From an uncultured Bacteroides sp. (GTDB taxonomy: Bacteria; Bacteroidota; Bacteroidia; Bacteroidales; Bacteroidaceae), in assembly GCF_949298305.1 (NCBI RefSeq), contig NZ_CASFWU010000036.1, positions 1 through 61,325 on the forward strand: a stretch of 61,325 nt of DNA, given 5' to 3'. A program made the position numbers and the translations under genes. The notes under the pieces are model-generated. The model made no database searches, was not told where the DNA came from, and worked only from the letters and a program-made list of their open reading frames with translations. Of this stretch, positions 35,617-45,400 are shown piece by piece; position 1 is the stretch's first letter; every line of letters starts with the position of its first letter.

Positions 35617-36648
35617 TTAGAAGCGTACTTGTACCTGGGCCTGAAGCAGGTTGGAGCTTTCTCCCCTGTGACGGTCGCAGTAGGTGTACTGTACTTGCAG
35701 GCGGCACTGCGGGTAGAACCAGTATTGGAGTCCGGCCACGTAGTTGGTCTGTTTGTCGGCTAAGGCCTTGTTCCTGTTGAAAAAATCGTATGAGAGGATA
35801 AGGTCCAGTTGGGGCAGGATGTGTGGCGCCGCGGTGGCGTAGTAGCCTTCGCTTTTCACTTTTCCGTCCTTTCCGGCCAGGTATTCGGTGCGCAGGTCTA
35901 CAATCTTGCTTTTGACAACGGCGCCTGCCGACCAGCGGTTGCGTGTATAGTTATCACCGACGGCAATGTCCGGGTTGATGCTGGAGGTAGCTACCGCACA
36001 TCCTTTTCCTTTGATGAAAGTTCCTCCTACCGACAGCCATTCCAGCGGGTGCACCATGAGGCTTCCCACGATGTCTTTCTGGTTGTTTTTGTCCTTGACG
36101 TTGATGCCTTGTCCGTTCATGAGGGCCAGGTTGTAGGTCAGCAGGTCATTGAAGAGGTTGCCGTAAATCATCAGGCCCAAGTCGCGTCCGCTGTTTGCGC
36201 CGTACAGGGGGTCACTGTTGTCGATGCCTGCCAGATAGTTGACGGACTGTGCATAACAGTTGATGAGTTCCACGACGCAGGGGGAGAGCGGGTTCTCGAA
36301 AGTATAAGGGGTTTTGAACTGTCCGACGCGAGCGGTCAGTCCGGGCAGAAAATTATATTCGGTATAGGCTTCCAGTATCTTGGCCGTGTTGGCAAAGCTG
36401 TACATGAAGTAGCATGACCACTTGTCGGTAATCTTACCACGGGCCATGAAGATGACTCTCTTGATGTCGAAGGTGTTGGTCTTCTCTCCTCCAAAGTCAT
36501 CGTAGGTATATCCCAGCTGGGTATATCCCTGCAGGGTAATGCGTTCTTTCAGGGTGTTTATGATGTCTTTGTCTTTGGGTTTGGCTTCTTGCGCTTTCAG
36601 GGCACACGCGCCCAACAGCAGGAAGCAGGAAAACAGGATGGGTTTCAT
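35617..36648 (-). CDS. Outer-membrane porin, phosphate-selective porin O/P-like
   Basis: The 343-residue protein has a signal peptide (MKPILFSCFLLLGACALKAQ) and the alternating strands of an outer-membrane barrel, with a terminal Phe (QVQVRF). Segments such as ITLQGYTQLGYTYDD, FDIKRVIFMARGKITDKWSCYFMYSF and ARVGQFKTPYTFENPLSP fit Porin_O_P proteins. Solute specificity is unknown. The ATG at 36648 begins the signal peptide. It follows pgk by 71 bp, but a terminator lies between. Confidence 0.88.
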   Translation of the reverse strand: MKPILFSCFLLLGACALKAQEAKPKDKDIINTLKERITLQGYTQLGYTYDDFGGEKTNTFDIKRVIFMARGKITDKWSCYFMYSFANTAKILEAYTEYNFLPGLTARVGQFKTPYTFENPLSPCVVELINCYAQSVNYLAGIDNSDPLYGANSGRDLGLMIYGNLFNDLLTYNLALMNGQGINVKDKNNQKDIVGSLMVHPLEWLSVGGTFIKGKGCAVATSSINPDIAVGDNYTRNRWSAGAVVKSKIVDLRTEYLAGKDGKVKSEGYYATAAPHILPQLDLILSYDFFNRNKALADKQTNYVAGLQYWFYPQCRLQVQYTYCDRHRGESSNLLQAQVQVRF

Positions 36649-36663
36649 GGTAGTGATTCTATT

Positions 36664-36698
36664 AAAAAAAGGCAACCCTTTTTGCAAAGAGCTGCCTT
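36664..36698 (-). terminator. Terminator after pgk
   Basis: On the minus strand AAGGCA pairs with TGCCTT around an A/T-rich inner segment, followed by seven T (36670-36664). Confidence 0.65.
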
Positions 36699-36719
36699 GT
36701 GTGAGATTCTTATACCTTA

Positions 36720-37976
36720 TTATTCGTTGATAGCAGCGATGCCCGGCAGAATCTTTCCTTCGATGGCTTCGAGCAGAGCGCCACCACCGGTAGAAACATA
36801 AGAAACGCCGCTGGCGAGACCAAACTTGTTGACGCAAGCTACAGAGTCACCACCGCCTACCAGTGAGAAGGCACCGTTCTTGGTTGCTTCTACAATGGCT
36901 TCGCCTACTGCACGTGAACCGTGTGTGAAGTTATCGAATTCAAATACGCCCGTAGGACCGTTCCACAGAATGGTCTTGGAACCCTTGATAACGTCGGCGA
37001 AAATCTTTTCAGTCTCAGGACCTATGTCCAGACCTTCCCAACCGTCGGGAATTTCGTTCACCTTGCAGAACTGGGTGTTGGCATCGTTGGAGAAGCTGTC
37101 GGCAATCTTGGCGTCAACGGCCAGTACCAGGTTCACGCCTTTTTCCTTGGCCTTCTTCATCAGGTCGAGAGCCAGGTCGAGCTTGTCTTCTTCACAGATA
37201 GAGAGACCGATTTTGCCGCCCATAGCCTTGGTGAAGGTGTAGGTCATACCACCGGCAATAATCAGGTTGTCTACCTTGTTCAGCAGGTTCTCGATGATTT
37301 CAATCTTGGAAGAAACCTTGGAACCGCCCATGATGGCAGTGAAAGGACGGTGAATGTCGTTCAGCACTTTGTCTACGGCCTTTACTTCCTTTTCCATCAG
37401 GTAACCGAACATCTTGTTGTCCTTGTCGAAATATTTGGCGATCAATGCTGTGGAAGCGTGTGCGCGGTGAGCGGTACCGAATGCATCGTTCACGTAGCAG
37501 TCTGCGTAAGAAGCCAGCTTCTTGGTGAATTCCTTCTGGCTTTCCTTAACGGCCTTCTTGGCAGCAGCCTTCTCTTCGTCGGTTGCATCTTCTGCCAGAC
37601 CGCGGGGTTTTCCTTCTTCTTCTGCATAGAAGCGGAGGTTTTCGAGCAACAGAGCTTCACCCGGTTGCAGGGCAGCAGCCTTTACGGCAGCTTCTTCACC
37701 CATACAGTCGTTGGCAAACTGTACTTCAACGCCGAGCAGTTCGGATACGTGCTTCAGAATGTGCTTCAGGGAGAACTTGTCAGTCGGACCTTTCGGACGG
37801 CCGAGGTGAGAACCGATAATCAAACTACCGCCGTCGGCCAGAATCTTCTTCAGAGTAGGAAGAGCGGCACGGATACGGGTGTCATCTGTGATGTTGAAAT
37901 TTTCGTCCAGGGGCACATTGAAGTCTACACGGACGAATGCCTTTTTGCCGGCAAAGTTGAATTGATCAATTGTCAT
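36720..37976 (-). CDS. pgk: Phosphoglycerate kinase
   Basis: This 418-residue cytosolic glycolytic enzyme transfers phosphate from 1,3-bisphosphoglycerate to ADP. Motifs are KKAFVRVDFNVPLDE at the start, SHLGRPKGP, GEALLLENLRF, NDAFGTAHRAHAST, IMGGSKVSSKI, WNGPTGVFEFDNFTHG and the C-terminal SLVGGGDSVACVNKFG and YVSTGGGALLEAIEG. A TAACTTTG -7 element is at 38031-38024. Length is typical of bacterial Pgk. Confidence 0.97.
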   Translation of the reverse strand: MTIDQFNFAGKKAFVRVDFNVPLDENFNITDDTRIRAALPTLKKILADGGSLIIGSHLGRPKGPTDKFSLKHILKHVSELLGVEVQFANDCMGEEAAVKAAALQPGEALLLENLRFYAEEEGKPRGLAEDATDEEKAAAKKAVKESQKEFTKKLASYADCYVNDAFGTAHRAHASTALIAKYFDKDNKMFGYLMEKEVKAVDKVLNDIHRPFTAIMGGSKVSSKIEIIENLLNKVDNLIIAGGMTYTFTKAMGGKIGLSICEEDKLDLALDLMKKAKEKGVNLVLAVDAKIADSFSNDANTQFCKVNEIPDGWEGLDIGPETEKIFADVIKGSKTILWNGPTGVFEFDNFTHGSRAVGEAIVEATKNGAFSLVGGGDSVACVNKFGLASGVSYVSTGGGALLEAIEGKILPGIAAINE

Positions 37977-38067
37977 AATACTCTAATTATTTAAAAGTGT
38001 TACAAGTATCATCTGTTTTGCTGCAAAGTTAGTATTTATTTTCTTTCTCTGTAATGAAAAGTGTGTT

Positions 38068-38742
38068 TTATTCGTGGCTCTTGCTGCATTCTTGGTTTAC
38101 TTTGTAGGTTTGGCAGTAGTATTTGCACAGCAATTGCAAACCACAGGTGTCACATTGCGGCGTACGTGCCTGGCAGACATAGCGTCCGTGCAGGATGAGC
38201 CAGTGGTGGGCAATGGGTATGTCGGCCTCGGGAATGTTCTTCATCAGTTCCTTTTCCACACTCAGCGGGGTGGTGCAGCGGTCGGAAACCAATCCCAAGC
38301 GGTGGCTGACACGGAATACGTGGGTATCGACTGCCATGGCGGCCTTGTTGAACACGACGGATTGGATGACGTTGGCTGTCTTGCGTCCTACGCCCGGCAG
38401 TCTGACCAGCTCTTCCAGCGTATCGGGCACCTGGCTGTTGAAGTTTTCGACCAGCATCTGGGCCATGCCTACCAGGTGTTTGGCCTTGTTGTTGGGGTAG
38501 GAGACGCTGCGGATGTATTCAAACACAACCTCGGGGGTGGTAGCAGCCAGCGCCTCGGGTGTGGGGAAGTCTCGGAAGAGTGGGGGAGTAATCTGGTTCA
38601 CCCGCTTGTCCGTGCACTGGGCCGAGAGGATGACGGCTATCAGCAACTCGAACGGGCTGCCGTAGTGCAGTTCCGTCTCGGCCACGGGGCGGTTCGCGCG
38701 GAACCACGCCAGAATCTTTTCGTATCGTTCTTTTTTTCTCAT
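38068..38742 (-). CDS. nth: Endonuclease III
   Basis: This 224-residue DNA glycosylase/AP lyase removes oxidised pyrimidines. The helix-hairpin-helix LPGVGRKTA (115-123) contains the catalytic Lys121, and Asp139 is in AVDTHVFRVSHR. The iron-sulphur cluster loop is complete: Cys190-x6-Cys197-x2-Cys200-x5-Cys206. The start overlaps the MFS stop codon by 4 bp (ATGA), so the two are translationally coupled. Confidence 0.95.
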   Translation of the reverse strand: MRKKERYEKILAWFRANRPVAETELHYGSPFELLIAVILSAQCTDKRVNQITPPLFRDFPTPEALAATTPEVVFEYIRSVSYPNNKAKHLVGMAQMLVENFNSQVPDTLEELVRLPGVGRKTANVIQSVVFNKAAMAVDTHVFRVSHRLGLVSDRCTTPLSVEKELMKNIPEADIPIAHHWLILHGRYVCQARTPQCDTCGLQLLCKYYCQTYKVNQECSKSHE

Positions 38743-39935
38743 CGCAGTTTGTTTTTGTGGTAGTGGGGAGCCACTTTCAGGTTGAAATAGAGCATGGAGA
38801 CTACCGTGAGGCAGGCACCGAAGAGGTAGGCCTTGTCGAAGGTGCTGATTTCAGCGATGTAGCCTCCTGCCAGCATGCCGATGCCGATGCCCACGTCCCA
38901 CGAGGTCAGGTAGGTGGAGGTGGCGGTACCCCGTTGGCTGTTGGGAGCCAGATTGACAAATACCGTGTTGTAGGCCGGAAACATGGTGCCGAAACCAATG
39001 CCCAGCAGCAGGGCGATGCTGAAGAATACCACCGTACAGACGTGGCTGTTCCACTGGATGATGTAGACGCACGAGGCGAGCAGGAAGAAACTGAACACCA
39101 CAAGAACCAGACCGGCCGAGATGACCTGTGTAATCTTGCCACGGTCTACCAGCTTGCCCGAGAACAGGCGCGACACCGCCATGCCCAGGGCCATGAAGGT
39201 GAAGAAGAAACCCGTGGAGGCGTCGATGTCAATCTGGCGGGCATACATGGCCACGTAGTTGGTCGTCATGCCGTAGGGGATGGAGAGCAGCAGCAGGCTG
39301 ATTCCGGCGGGGATGCCTTTCAGCAGGATGAAGCGGTCCAGCGAGATGGGGTCGCGCTTTACGGGCGGCTTGTAGGGCGTCTTGACCAGCGAAGCGCACA
39401 GGAGCCCGGCCAGACACGAACCCAGCGAGCAGCAGAATATCAGCGTGTAGCCGATGCCTGCATCGTGGAGAAACAATCCGGCCATGGGGCCGATGGACAT
39501 GGCTATGTTATTGGCCAGCCCGTAGTAGCCCAGTCCCTCGCCACGGCGCGACGAAGGCATGATGTCGATGACCACCGTGTTGCCGCCCACCGTCACCATG
39601 CCGAACGATACGCCGTGGACGATGCGGAAGGCGATGAACAGGGCCAGTGTGCCGGCCAGCAGATAGCCGCCAAAGATGGCGGTAAAAATGAAGTAGGCCA
39701 GCAGGTAGAGGGGCTTGCGGGCAAAAGTGTCGAGCAGGTAGCCCGAGAAGGGGCGTATGCACAGCGCGGCAATGGTGTAGCACGACAGGACCAGGCCCAT
39801 CGTGATTTTGTCTGCTTCGAATACTTCGGTCAGGTAGAAAGGAAGTACTGGCATCATCAGCCAGAAGCCGAAGTAGAGCAGGAAGTTGGCCGCCAGGATG
39901 AAGCAGTAGCTGGGAGTGACAAGTTTGTCTTTCAC
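38739..39935 (-). CDS. MFS transporter
   Basis: This 398-residue, 12-helix major-facilitator protein resembles drug or arabinose efflux permeases. LVTPSYCFILAANFLLYFGFWLMMPVLPFYL begins helix 1, and RPFSGYLLDTFARKPLYLL is the loop 2-3 motif. Helix 5 has NIAMSIGPMAGLFL. Substrate is unknown. I chose the GTG at 39935 (VKDKLVTPSYCF): the upstream in-frame ATG at 40025 would put 30 residues over an intergenic inverted repeat. It lies between pheS and nth in one minus-strand run. Confidence 0.82.
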   Translation of the reverse strand: MKDKLVTPSYCFILAANFLLYFGFWLMMPVLPFYLTEVFEADKITMGLVLSCYTIAALCIRPFSGYLLDTFARKPLYLLAYFIFTAIFGGYLLAGTLALFIAFRIVHGVSFGMVTVGGNTVVIDIMPSSRRGEGLGYYGLANNIAMSIGPMAGLFLHDAGIGYTLIFCCSLGSCLAGLLCASLVKTPYKPPVKRDPISLDRFILLKGIPAGISLLLLSIPYGMTTNYVAMYARQIDIDASTGFFFTFMALGMAVSRLFSGKLVDRGKITQVISAGLVLVVFSFFLLASCVYIIQWNSHVCTVVFFSIALLLGIGFGTMFPAYNTVFVNLAPNSQRGTATSTYLTSWDVGIGIGMLAGGYIAEISTFDKAYLFGACLTVVSMLYFNLKVAPHYHKNKLR

Positions 39936-39965
39936 TGAACGGAAGATTGATGGGTTGTACCAAAA

Positions 39966-40037
39966 GGTAAGCGGCCAGTGGTTGGCAGCCAGCATCCATC
40001 CGGACGGATACTCACCACTGACCACTGACCGCTTACC
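39966..40037. repeat. Inverted repeat between pheS and the MFS gene
   Basis: The 17-bp arms 39966-39982 (GGTAAGCGGCCAGTGGT) and 40021-40037 match at 16 of 17 positions around a 38-nt loop. The right arm is preceded by a second ACCACTG copy. Confidence 0.75.
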
Positions 40038-40046
40038 GCTAAATAA

Positions 40047-41081
40047 TCAATACGCCGCTTCAAACTCTTTCAGGAAGCGGGTGTCGTTTTCGGAGAACAT
40101 GCGCAGGTCCTTCACCTGATACTTCAGGTTGGTGATGCGCTCAATGCCCATGCCCAGCGCATATCCGCTGTACACCTTGCTGTCTATGCCGCAGGCGTCC
40201 AGCACGTTGGGGTCTACCATGCCGCAACCCAGGATTTCCACCCATCCGGTGCCTTTGCAGAAGGGGCATCCCTTGCCGCCGCAGATGTTGCAGCTGATGT
40301 CCATTTCGGCGCTGGGTTCGGTGAAGGGGAAGTACGACGGGCGCAGGCGGATTTTCGTCTCGCTGCCGAACATTTCCTGGGCGAAGAGCAGCAGCACCTG
40401 CTTCAGGTCGGTGAACGATACGCCTTTGTCCACATACAGCGCCTCCACCTGGTGGAAGAAGCAGTGGGCACGGTAGCTGATGGCTTCGTTGCGGTAGACG
40501 CGGCCCGGGCAGATGATGCGGATGGGCGGCTGTGTGTGCTCCATGGTGCGCACCTGTACGGAGCTGGTGTGCGAGCGCAGGATGATGTTCTTGGTCACGT
40601 CGTCATTGTTCACGTCCACAAAGAACGTGTCCTGCATGTCGCGGGCCGGATGGTCGGCGGCAAAGTTCAGCTTGGTATATACGTGCAGGTCGTCCTCCAC
40701 TTCGGGGCCGTCGGCAATGTTGAACCCCATGCGGGCAAAGATGTCGATGATTTCGTTCTTTACGATGGAGAGCGGGTGGCGTGTGCCCAGTTCCAGCGGA
40801 TAGGCCGAGCGTGTCAGGTCCAGGTCGTCGCAACCGCTGTCCTGTCCTTCAAACTGTTCCTTCAGGGCGGCAATCTTTTCCTGAGCCTTGTTCTTCAGCT
40901 CGTTCAGTTTCATGCCCACTTCCTTTTTCTGTTCGGCGGGCACGTTGCGGAAGTCGGCCATCAGTTCGTTGATGGCTCCCTTCTTGCTGAGGTATTTGAT
41001 GCGCAACGCCTCCAGTTCATCGGCGTTACTGGCTGTCATGGCTTCCACTTCGTGCAGAAGCTGTTCGATTTTAGCTATCAT
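40047..41081 (-). CDS. pheS: Phenylalanine-tRNA ligase alpha subunit
   Basis: The 344-residue catalytic subunit charges tRNA-Phe together with PheT, which is not in this window. It has the N-terminal coiled coil (IAKIEQLLHEVEAMTASNADELEALRIKYLSKKGAI), motif 2 region (RTHTS-like SHTSSVQVRTM, VYRNEAISYRAHCFFHQVE) and motif 3 (GYALGMGIERI). A four-Cys element is seen in CNICGGKGCPFCKGTG. I placed the start at 41081 (MIAKIEQLL); a TATCTTTG -7 element lies at 41128-41121. Confidence 0.96.
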   Translation of the reverse strand: MIAKIEQLLHEVEAMTASNADELEALRIKYLSKKGAINELMADFRNVPAEQKKEVGMKLNELKNKAQEKIAALKEQFEGQDSGCDDLDLTRSAYPLELGTRHPLSIVKNEIIDIFARMGFNIADGPEVEDDLHVYTKLNFAADHPARDMQDTFFVDVNNDDVTKNIILRSHTSSVQVRTMEHTQPPIRIICPGRVYRNEAISYRAHCFFHQVEALYVDKGVSFTDLKQVLLLFAQEMFGSETKIRLRPSYFPFTEPSAEMDISCNICGGKGCPFCKGTGWVEILGCGMVDPNVLDACGIDSKVYSGYALGMGIERITNLKYQVKDLRMFSENDTRFLKEFEAAY

Positions 41082-41232
41082 ATCGTTGTTGTCTTTTGGA
41101 TTTTCTGTGTTAAAACGCGACAAAGATACAATTTTCTCAGGATATGCGGTTCCATTTTCCTGCTTTGTTTGTCCGTCAGCTTTTTTATTCCTGCTTTTTG
41201 ATGGCAGGTATGTCATGTTTTTTCTTCCAATG

Positions 41233-41370
41233 CCTTTGGAATATCCATTCGATAGCCTTTGGAATATCCATTCGATAGCCTTTGGAATACCTATTCGATG
41301 GTCTTTGGAATACCTATTCGATAATCTTTGGAATAGTCATTCGATAGTCTTTGGAATGCCTGCCGCTTGG
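41233..41370. repeat. 23-bp tandem repeat array (six units)
   Basis: Six units of exactly 23 bp (starts 41233, 41256, 41279, 41302, 41325, 41348) with core TTTGGAATAyCyATTCGATrG. It lies between the divergent pheS and fimbrillin genes. A reading frame runs through it but has only repeat-like content. Confidence 0.92.
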
Positions 41371-41390
41371 GTCTGTGAACCATTATGGAC

Positions 41391-41421
41391 TTGTTTGTTA
41401 TTTCAGGACTTCCTATATTTG
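41391..41421 (+). promoter_or_regulatory. Promoter of the fimbrillin/M64 operon
   Basis: TTG at 41391-41393 and TATATTTG at 41414-41421 are 20 bp apart, a normal Bacteroides spacing. The element lies 21 bp after the repeat array and about 50 bp before the first gene. Confidence 0.65.
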
Positions 41422-41472
41422 TGATGCTTTACATGCAAAACGTCTGAAACATTCATAAAAAAAGATAATGCT

Positions 41473-42378
41473 ATGAATTATTGCTACAAACAAATCTGCC
41501 CGGTGCTGCTTGCGCTGTTTGCCCTCGGTTGTTCGTCGGGACATGAAGACGTTCCCGACCCCGAACCTGTACGCATCCCTATTACCCTCAATTGCGGCAT
41601 CAACAGCGTTGTACGTGCCACTGACAGCGGTTTCGAGAAAGGCGACCGCATCGGACTCTACGTGGTGAACTACGACAACGGGACGGCCGGCACGCTACAG
41701 CCGACAGGCAACCATGCGGACAACACGGCGTTCACCTACGACGGCACCTGGACACCCGACGTTCCCCTTTACTGGAAGGACGAAACGACTCCCGCCGATT
41801 TCTATTGCTACTATCCCTATCTCAACGCTCCGGCCGACATCGCCGCCTGTCCGTTTGAGACAATGGCCGACCAGAGCAGCGAAGCCAATTACAAGGCCAG
41901 CGATTTCCTGTGGGGAAAGGCTGCCCGCGTAGCCCCCACCGAGAGCGCCGTAGGCATCACGCTGAACCACCTCTTCAGCTGCGCCATCGTCAAGGTGGCG
42001 GCAGGCAATGGGTTTACTGACGAAGGGCTTGCCCAGTCGGTCATCAGCGTAAAGCTGAACCGTGCCAGTTGCCAGGCAAGCATCAACTTGGCCGACGGAA
42101 CCGTGAAGGCGGGGAGTGACGCCGGCGGCATCTCGTTCCTGCGTGGCACGAACAATGAGTTCAAGGCGCTGGTGGTTCCGCAGACCCTTCCCGAAGCGGC
42201 CGATTTCATTACGGTCAACATCGACGGAAATGATTTCAACCTGAAGAAAGGCTTCACTTTTGTAAGCGGAAAGAGACATATCTTCACGATTACCGTGAGA
42301 AAGACCGGCAGCGGCATCAACGTCGACATCGGCCAGTGGGAAGATGACGGCACGGACAACGGTGGCGTTGCAGAGTGA
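41473..42378 (+). CDS. Fimbrillin-like lipoprotein (Mfa-like)
   Basis: The 301-residue surface lipoprotein has an SpII signal with lipid Cys20 (LLALFALGC). The rest has the fimbrillin-like pattern of Bacteroides: FEKGDRIGLYVVNYDNG, PLYWKDETTPADFYCYYPY, ASDFLWGKAARV, ITLNHLFSCAIVKV and FTFVSGKRHIFTITV. Such proteins polymerise into fimbriae or coat the surface. It opens a three-gene operon with 47 and 24 bp gaps. The third gene is a paralogue, and the second has the same domain at its N-terminus. Confidence 0.85.
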   Translation: MNYCYKQICPVLLALFALGCSSGHEDVPDPEPVRIPITLNCGINSVVRATDSGFEKGDRIGLYVVNYDNGTAGTLQPTGNHADNTAFTYDGTWTPDVPLYWKDETTPADFYCYYPYLNAPADIAACPFETMADQSSEANYKASDFLWGKAARVAPTESAVGITLNHLFSCAIVKVAAGNGFTDEGLAQSVISVKLNRASCQASINLADGTVKAGSDAGGISFLRGTNNEFKALVVPQTLPEAADFITVNIDGNDFNLKKGFTFVSGKRHIFTITVRKTGSGINVDIGQWEDDGTDNGGVAE

Positions 42379-42425
42379 ACCCGTAGAAACGGTCAAATAA
42401 AACCAATCCATAACAAGCGCAAGAT

Positions 42426-45400
42426 ATGAAAAATCCCATCTTCAGAAGTCTGGCCATGCTGATGCTGGTCGCATCAGTGACGGCATGCACCGACGACTCT
42501 TTCGGTCCGAACGGAGCACAAGGAAACAGCGCCCGCCCCATCGTTCTGGCGGGCGAGATAGAACAGGTGGCCGTGACCCGTGTCAACGACAACGGGTTCT
42601 GCGACGGCGACGTAATGGGTGTCTACATTGTAGACTATCAGGGCTCTACGCCGGGCACTCTGCAGAACAGCGGCAACCGTGGCAACAATGTCAAACACAC
42701 CTTCGACGAGGCTGCCTATAAATGGAACTCGGCCTACGATGTATATTGGAAAGACGGACACACTCACATCGACGTTTATGGCTACTATCCCTTCAGTTCG
42801 CCCGAAGACGTGAACGCCTATCCTTTCGAGGTACAGAAAGACCAGTCCACAACGACTACCGTCAACGAAATGGGCGGCTACGAAGCCAGCGACTTCCTCT
42901 GGGGCAAGGCGGCCGATGTGGCTCCCACCGACAAGGTCATCCGCCTGCCCATGCGCCACCGTATGAGCAGCCCCCGTGTGACACTGGCCGAGGGGGAAGG
43001 ATTTGCCCAAGGAGAATGGACGTCGCTCGAAAAGCAGGTGCTGGTTAAGAATACCATGCAGAAGGCTGTCATCAATCTGGCCGACGGAAGTGTCAGCGCC
43101 ACAGGCGAGGTAAGCCCCACAGGCATCATCCCCTACGTGAAGGACGATGTGTTCCGTGCCATCGTAGTACCTCAGACCGTTTCGGCCGGTACAACGTTGT
43201 TCACCATCACTGTAAACGGAACAGTCTACAACTTCAGTAAAGACGAGGCCTTCACCTACGTCAGCGGCAAGATGCACAACTTCACCATTCAGGTGAACAA
43301 AAAGGAGGCGACAGGCGAATTCACCTTCAAGCTGGCAGGCGAATCCATCACCGCCTGGGAGAACGACGACGTGTCGCACGACGCCACCATGAAGGAATAC
43401 ATCGTCATCAACTCCACAGCCGGACATCTGAAGGACTCTATCACGGCGGCAGGAAAAGACTACCGGAAGTTGCAGAACCTGAAGATTACGGGCGAGATAA
43501 ACTCACAGGACTTCTACTTCATGCGCGATTCGATGGATGTGCTGCAGTCACTAAATTTAAAGGAAGTAATCATTCGTGGAGGAGAACAAACTTTGACGGG
43601 AGGAATTCCAGGCAACTATCCCCACAACGATTACGAAATGCCTTACGAGGCTATGAGGTATAAGGCCTCTTTGCTGAACTTGGTATTACCTGATAAATTG
43701 ACCAAAATAGGTATTGCAGCTTTTGCCGACTGTCAGAATCTGACTGGAACCTTGAACATACCCGAAGGAGTAACCGAAATCGAAGTGGGTGCATTCTACC
43801 AATGTAAAAATATGACAGGCAGCCTTAACTTGCCAACCACTTTAAAATATATCGGCCGAGGTGAAGAACTTTGGTGGTATGGTGGTACGTTTGCGTATTG
43901 CGGTTTCACCTGTCAGTTGGCCTTTCCGTCAGGGGTAGAATGTATATTGGGTAATGCATTTGAAGGATGTAAAAACCTATATGGGGAATTGCGCTTACCT
44001 GACAAACTGACAAAAATGGGAAATTTTGTATTCCGAGAATGCCGCAATATTTCCGGCAGTCTAACCATTCCACAAGGTGTAACCTCTATTCCCAACAATG
44101 CTTTTGAATATTGCGGCAGTCTGGATGGTACCCTAACCCTGCACGACGGTATAATCACAATAGGAGAATACGCTTTCCGAGGAGCACATTTCAAAGGTGA
44201 GATACATCTACCCAAAGATTTAGTTGTACTAAGTAACTACGTTTTCGCCGGATGCGATTTTTCTGGCGAACTTAAATTACCTGAAAAACTACGTACCATT
44301 GGCAACAACGCTTTTGGTTCTGCCATTGATGGATCATCATGGCGCATGATGGGTACACTGGATTTTCCGCAAGATGTCATAAGCATAGGACAAGAAGCTT
44401 TTTACGGTTGCCGCAGTATTGAAAGCATAAACTTCCCTGTAGGTTTGGAAAGTGTTGGTAGCGGTGCATTTCAGGATTGTTTCGGAATTGGCAGCATTGT
44501 CTGCAAAGGTTCCACACCTCCTTATGTCCAGTCTGGAGCCTTCGACGGTGTAGTCAAAGACAACTTCACCCTCGAAGTGCCCGAAAGCGCCATTCAGCAA
44601 TACCAGGCAGCATCGGGGTGGTGCGATTTCAAGCGCATTGCCGCCCATCGTGAACTGGTATGCCGGCCCAGCATAGCCAACGCCATCAATACCGAGTGTA
44701 CCCGCACGCTGATTGTCGATGCGGAAGGGGACTGGATAGTAGAAAGCAAACCCGACTGGTGCTCGCTTTCGCAGAACGAGGGCAGCAAGAAAACCGAAGT
44801 GACGCTGACCATCCATCAGATGGCATCGGGCAGCCCCGTGCACAAGTGTTCCGTGTCGCAATACGACTACACGCATGCCGAAAACGAAATCATTACCCTG
44901 CAAACGGCAAGCAGAGGCAGCAGGGGAGGCATTAACCTGGTGTTCCTGGGCGACGGATACGATGCCAAGGACATCTCCGAAGGCAAATACATGAAAGACA
45001 TGCAGGACCAGGTGGAGAACTTCTTCGGCATCGAGCCGTACAAGAGCTACCGCGACTACTTCAACGTCTACACGGCCATTGCCGTCTCGCCCGAAACGGG
45101 GATCGGCACCATCAACACCATCCGCTACGCCAAGTTTGAGACAACCTATACGGGCGGCGTAGGGTTGAGGTGCGACTACGATGCTGTCTTTGACTATGCG
45201 CTGAATATGCCTACTGTGACGAAAGACAATCTGAAGGAATCGCTCATCATCATGGTGCCCAACAGTACCGACTACGGCGGCATCTGCCAGATGTGGGAAG
45301 ACGGTTCGGCCATCGCTTTCTGCCCGCTCAGCACGTATGGCTATCCGCTCGACACGCGCGGCGTCATCCAGCACGAGGCAGGCGGACATGGCTTCGGCAA

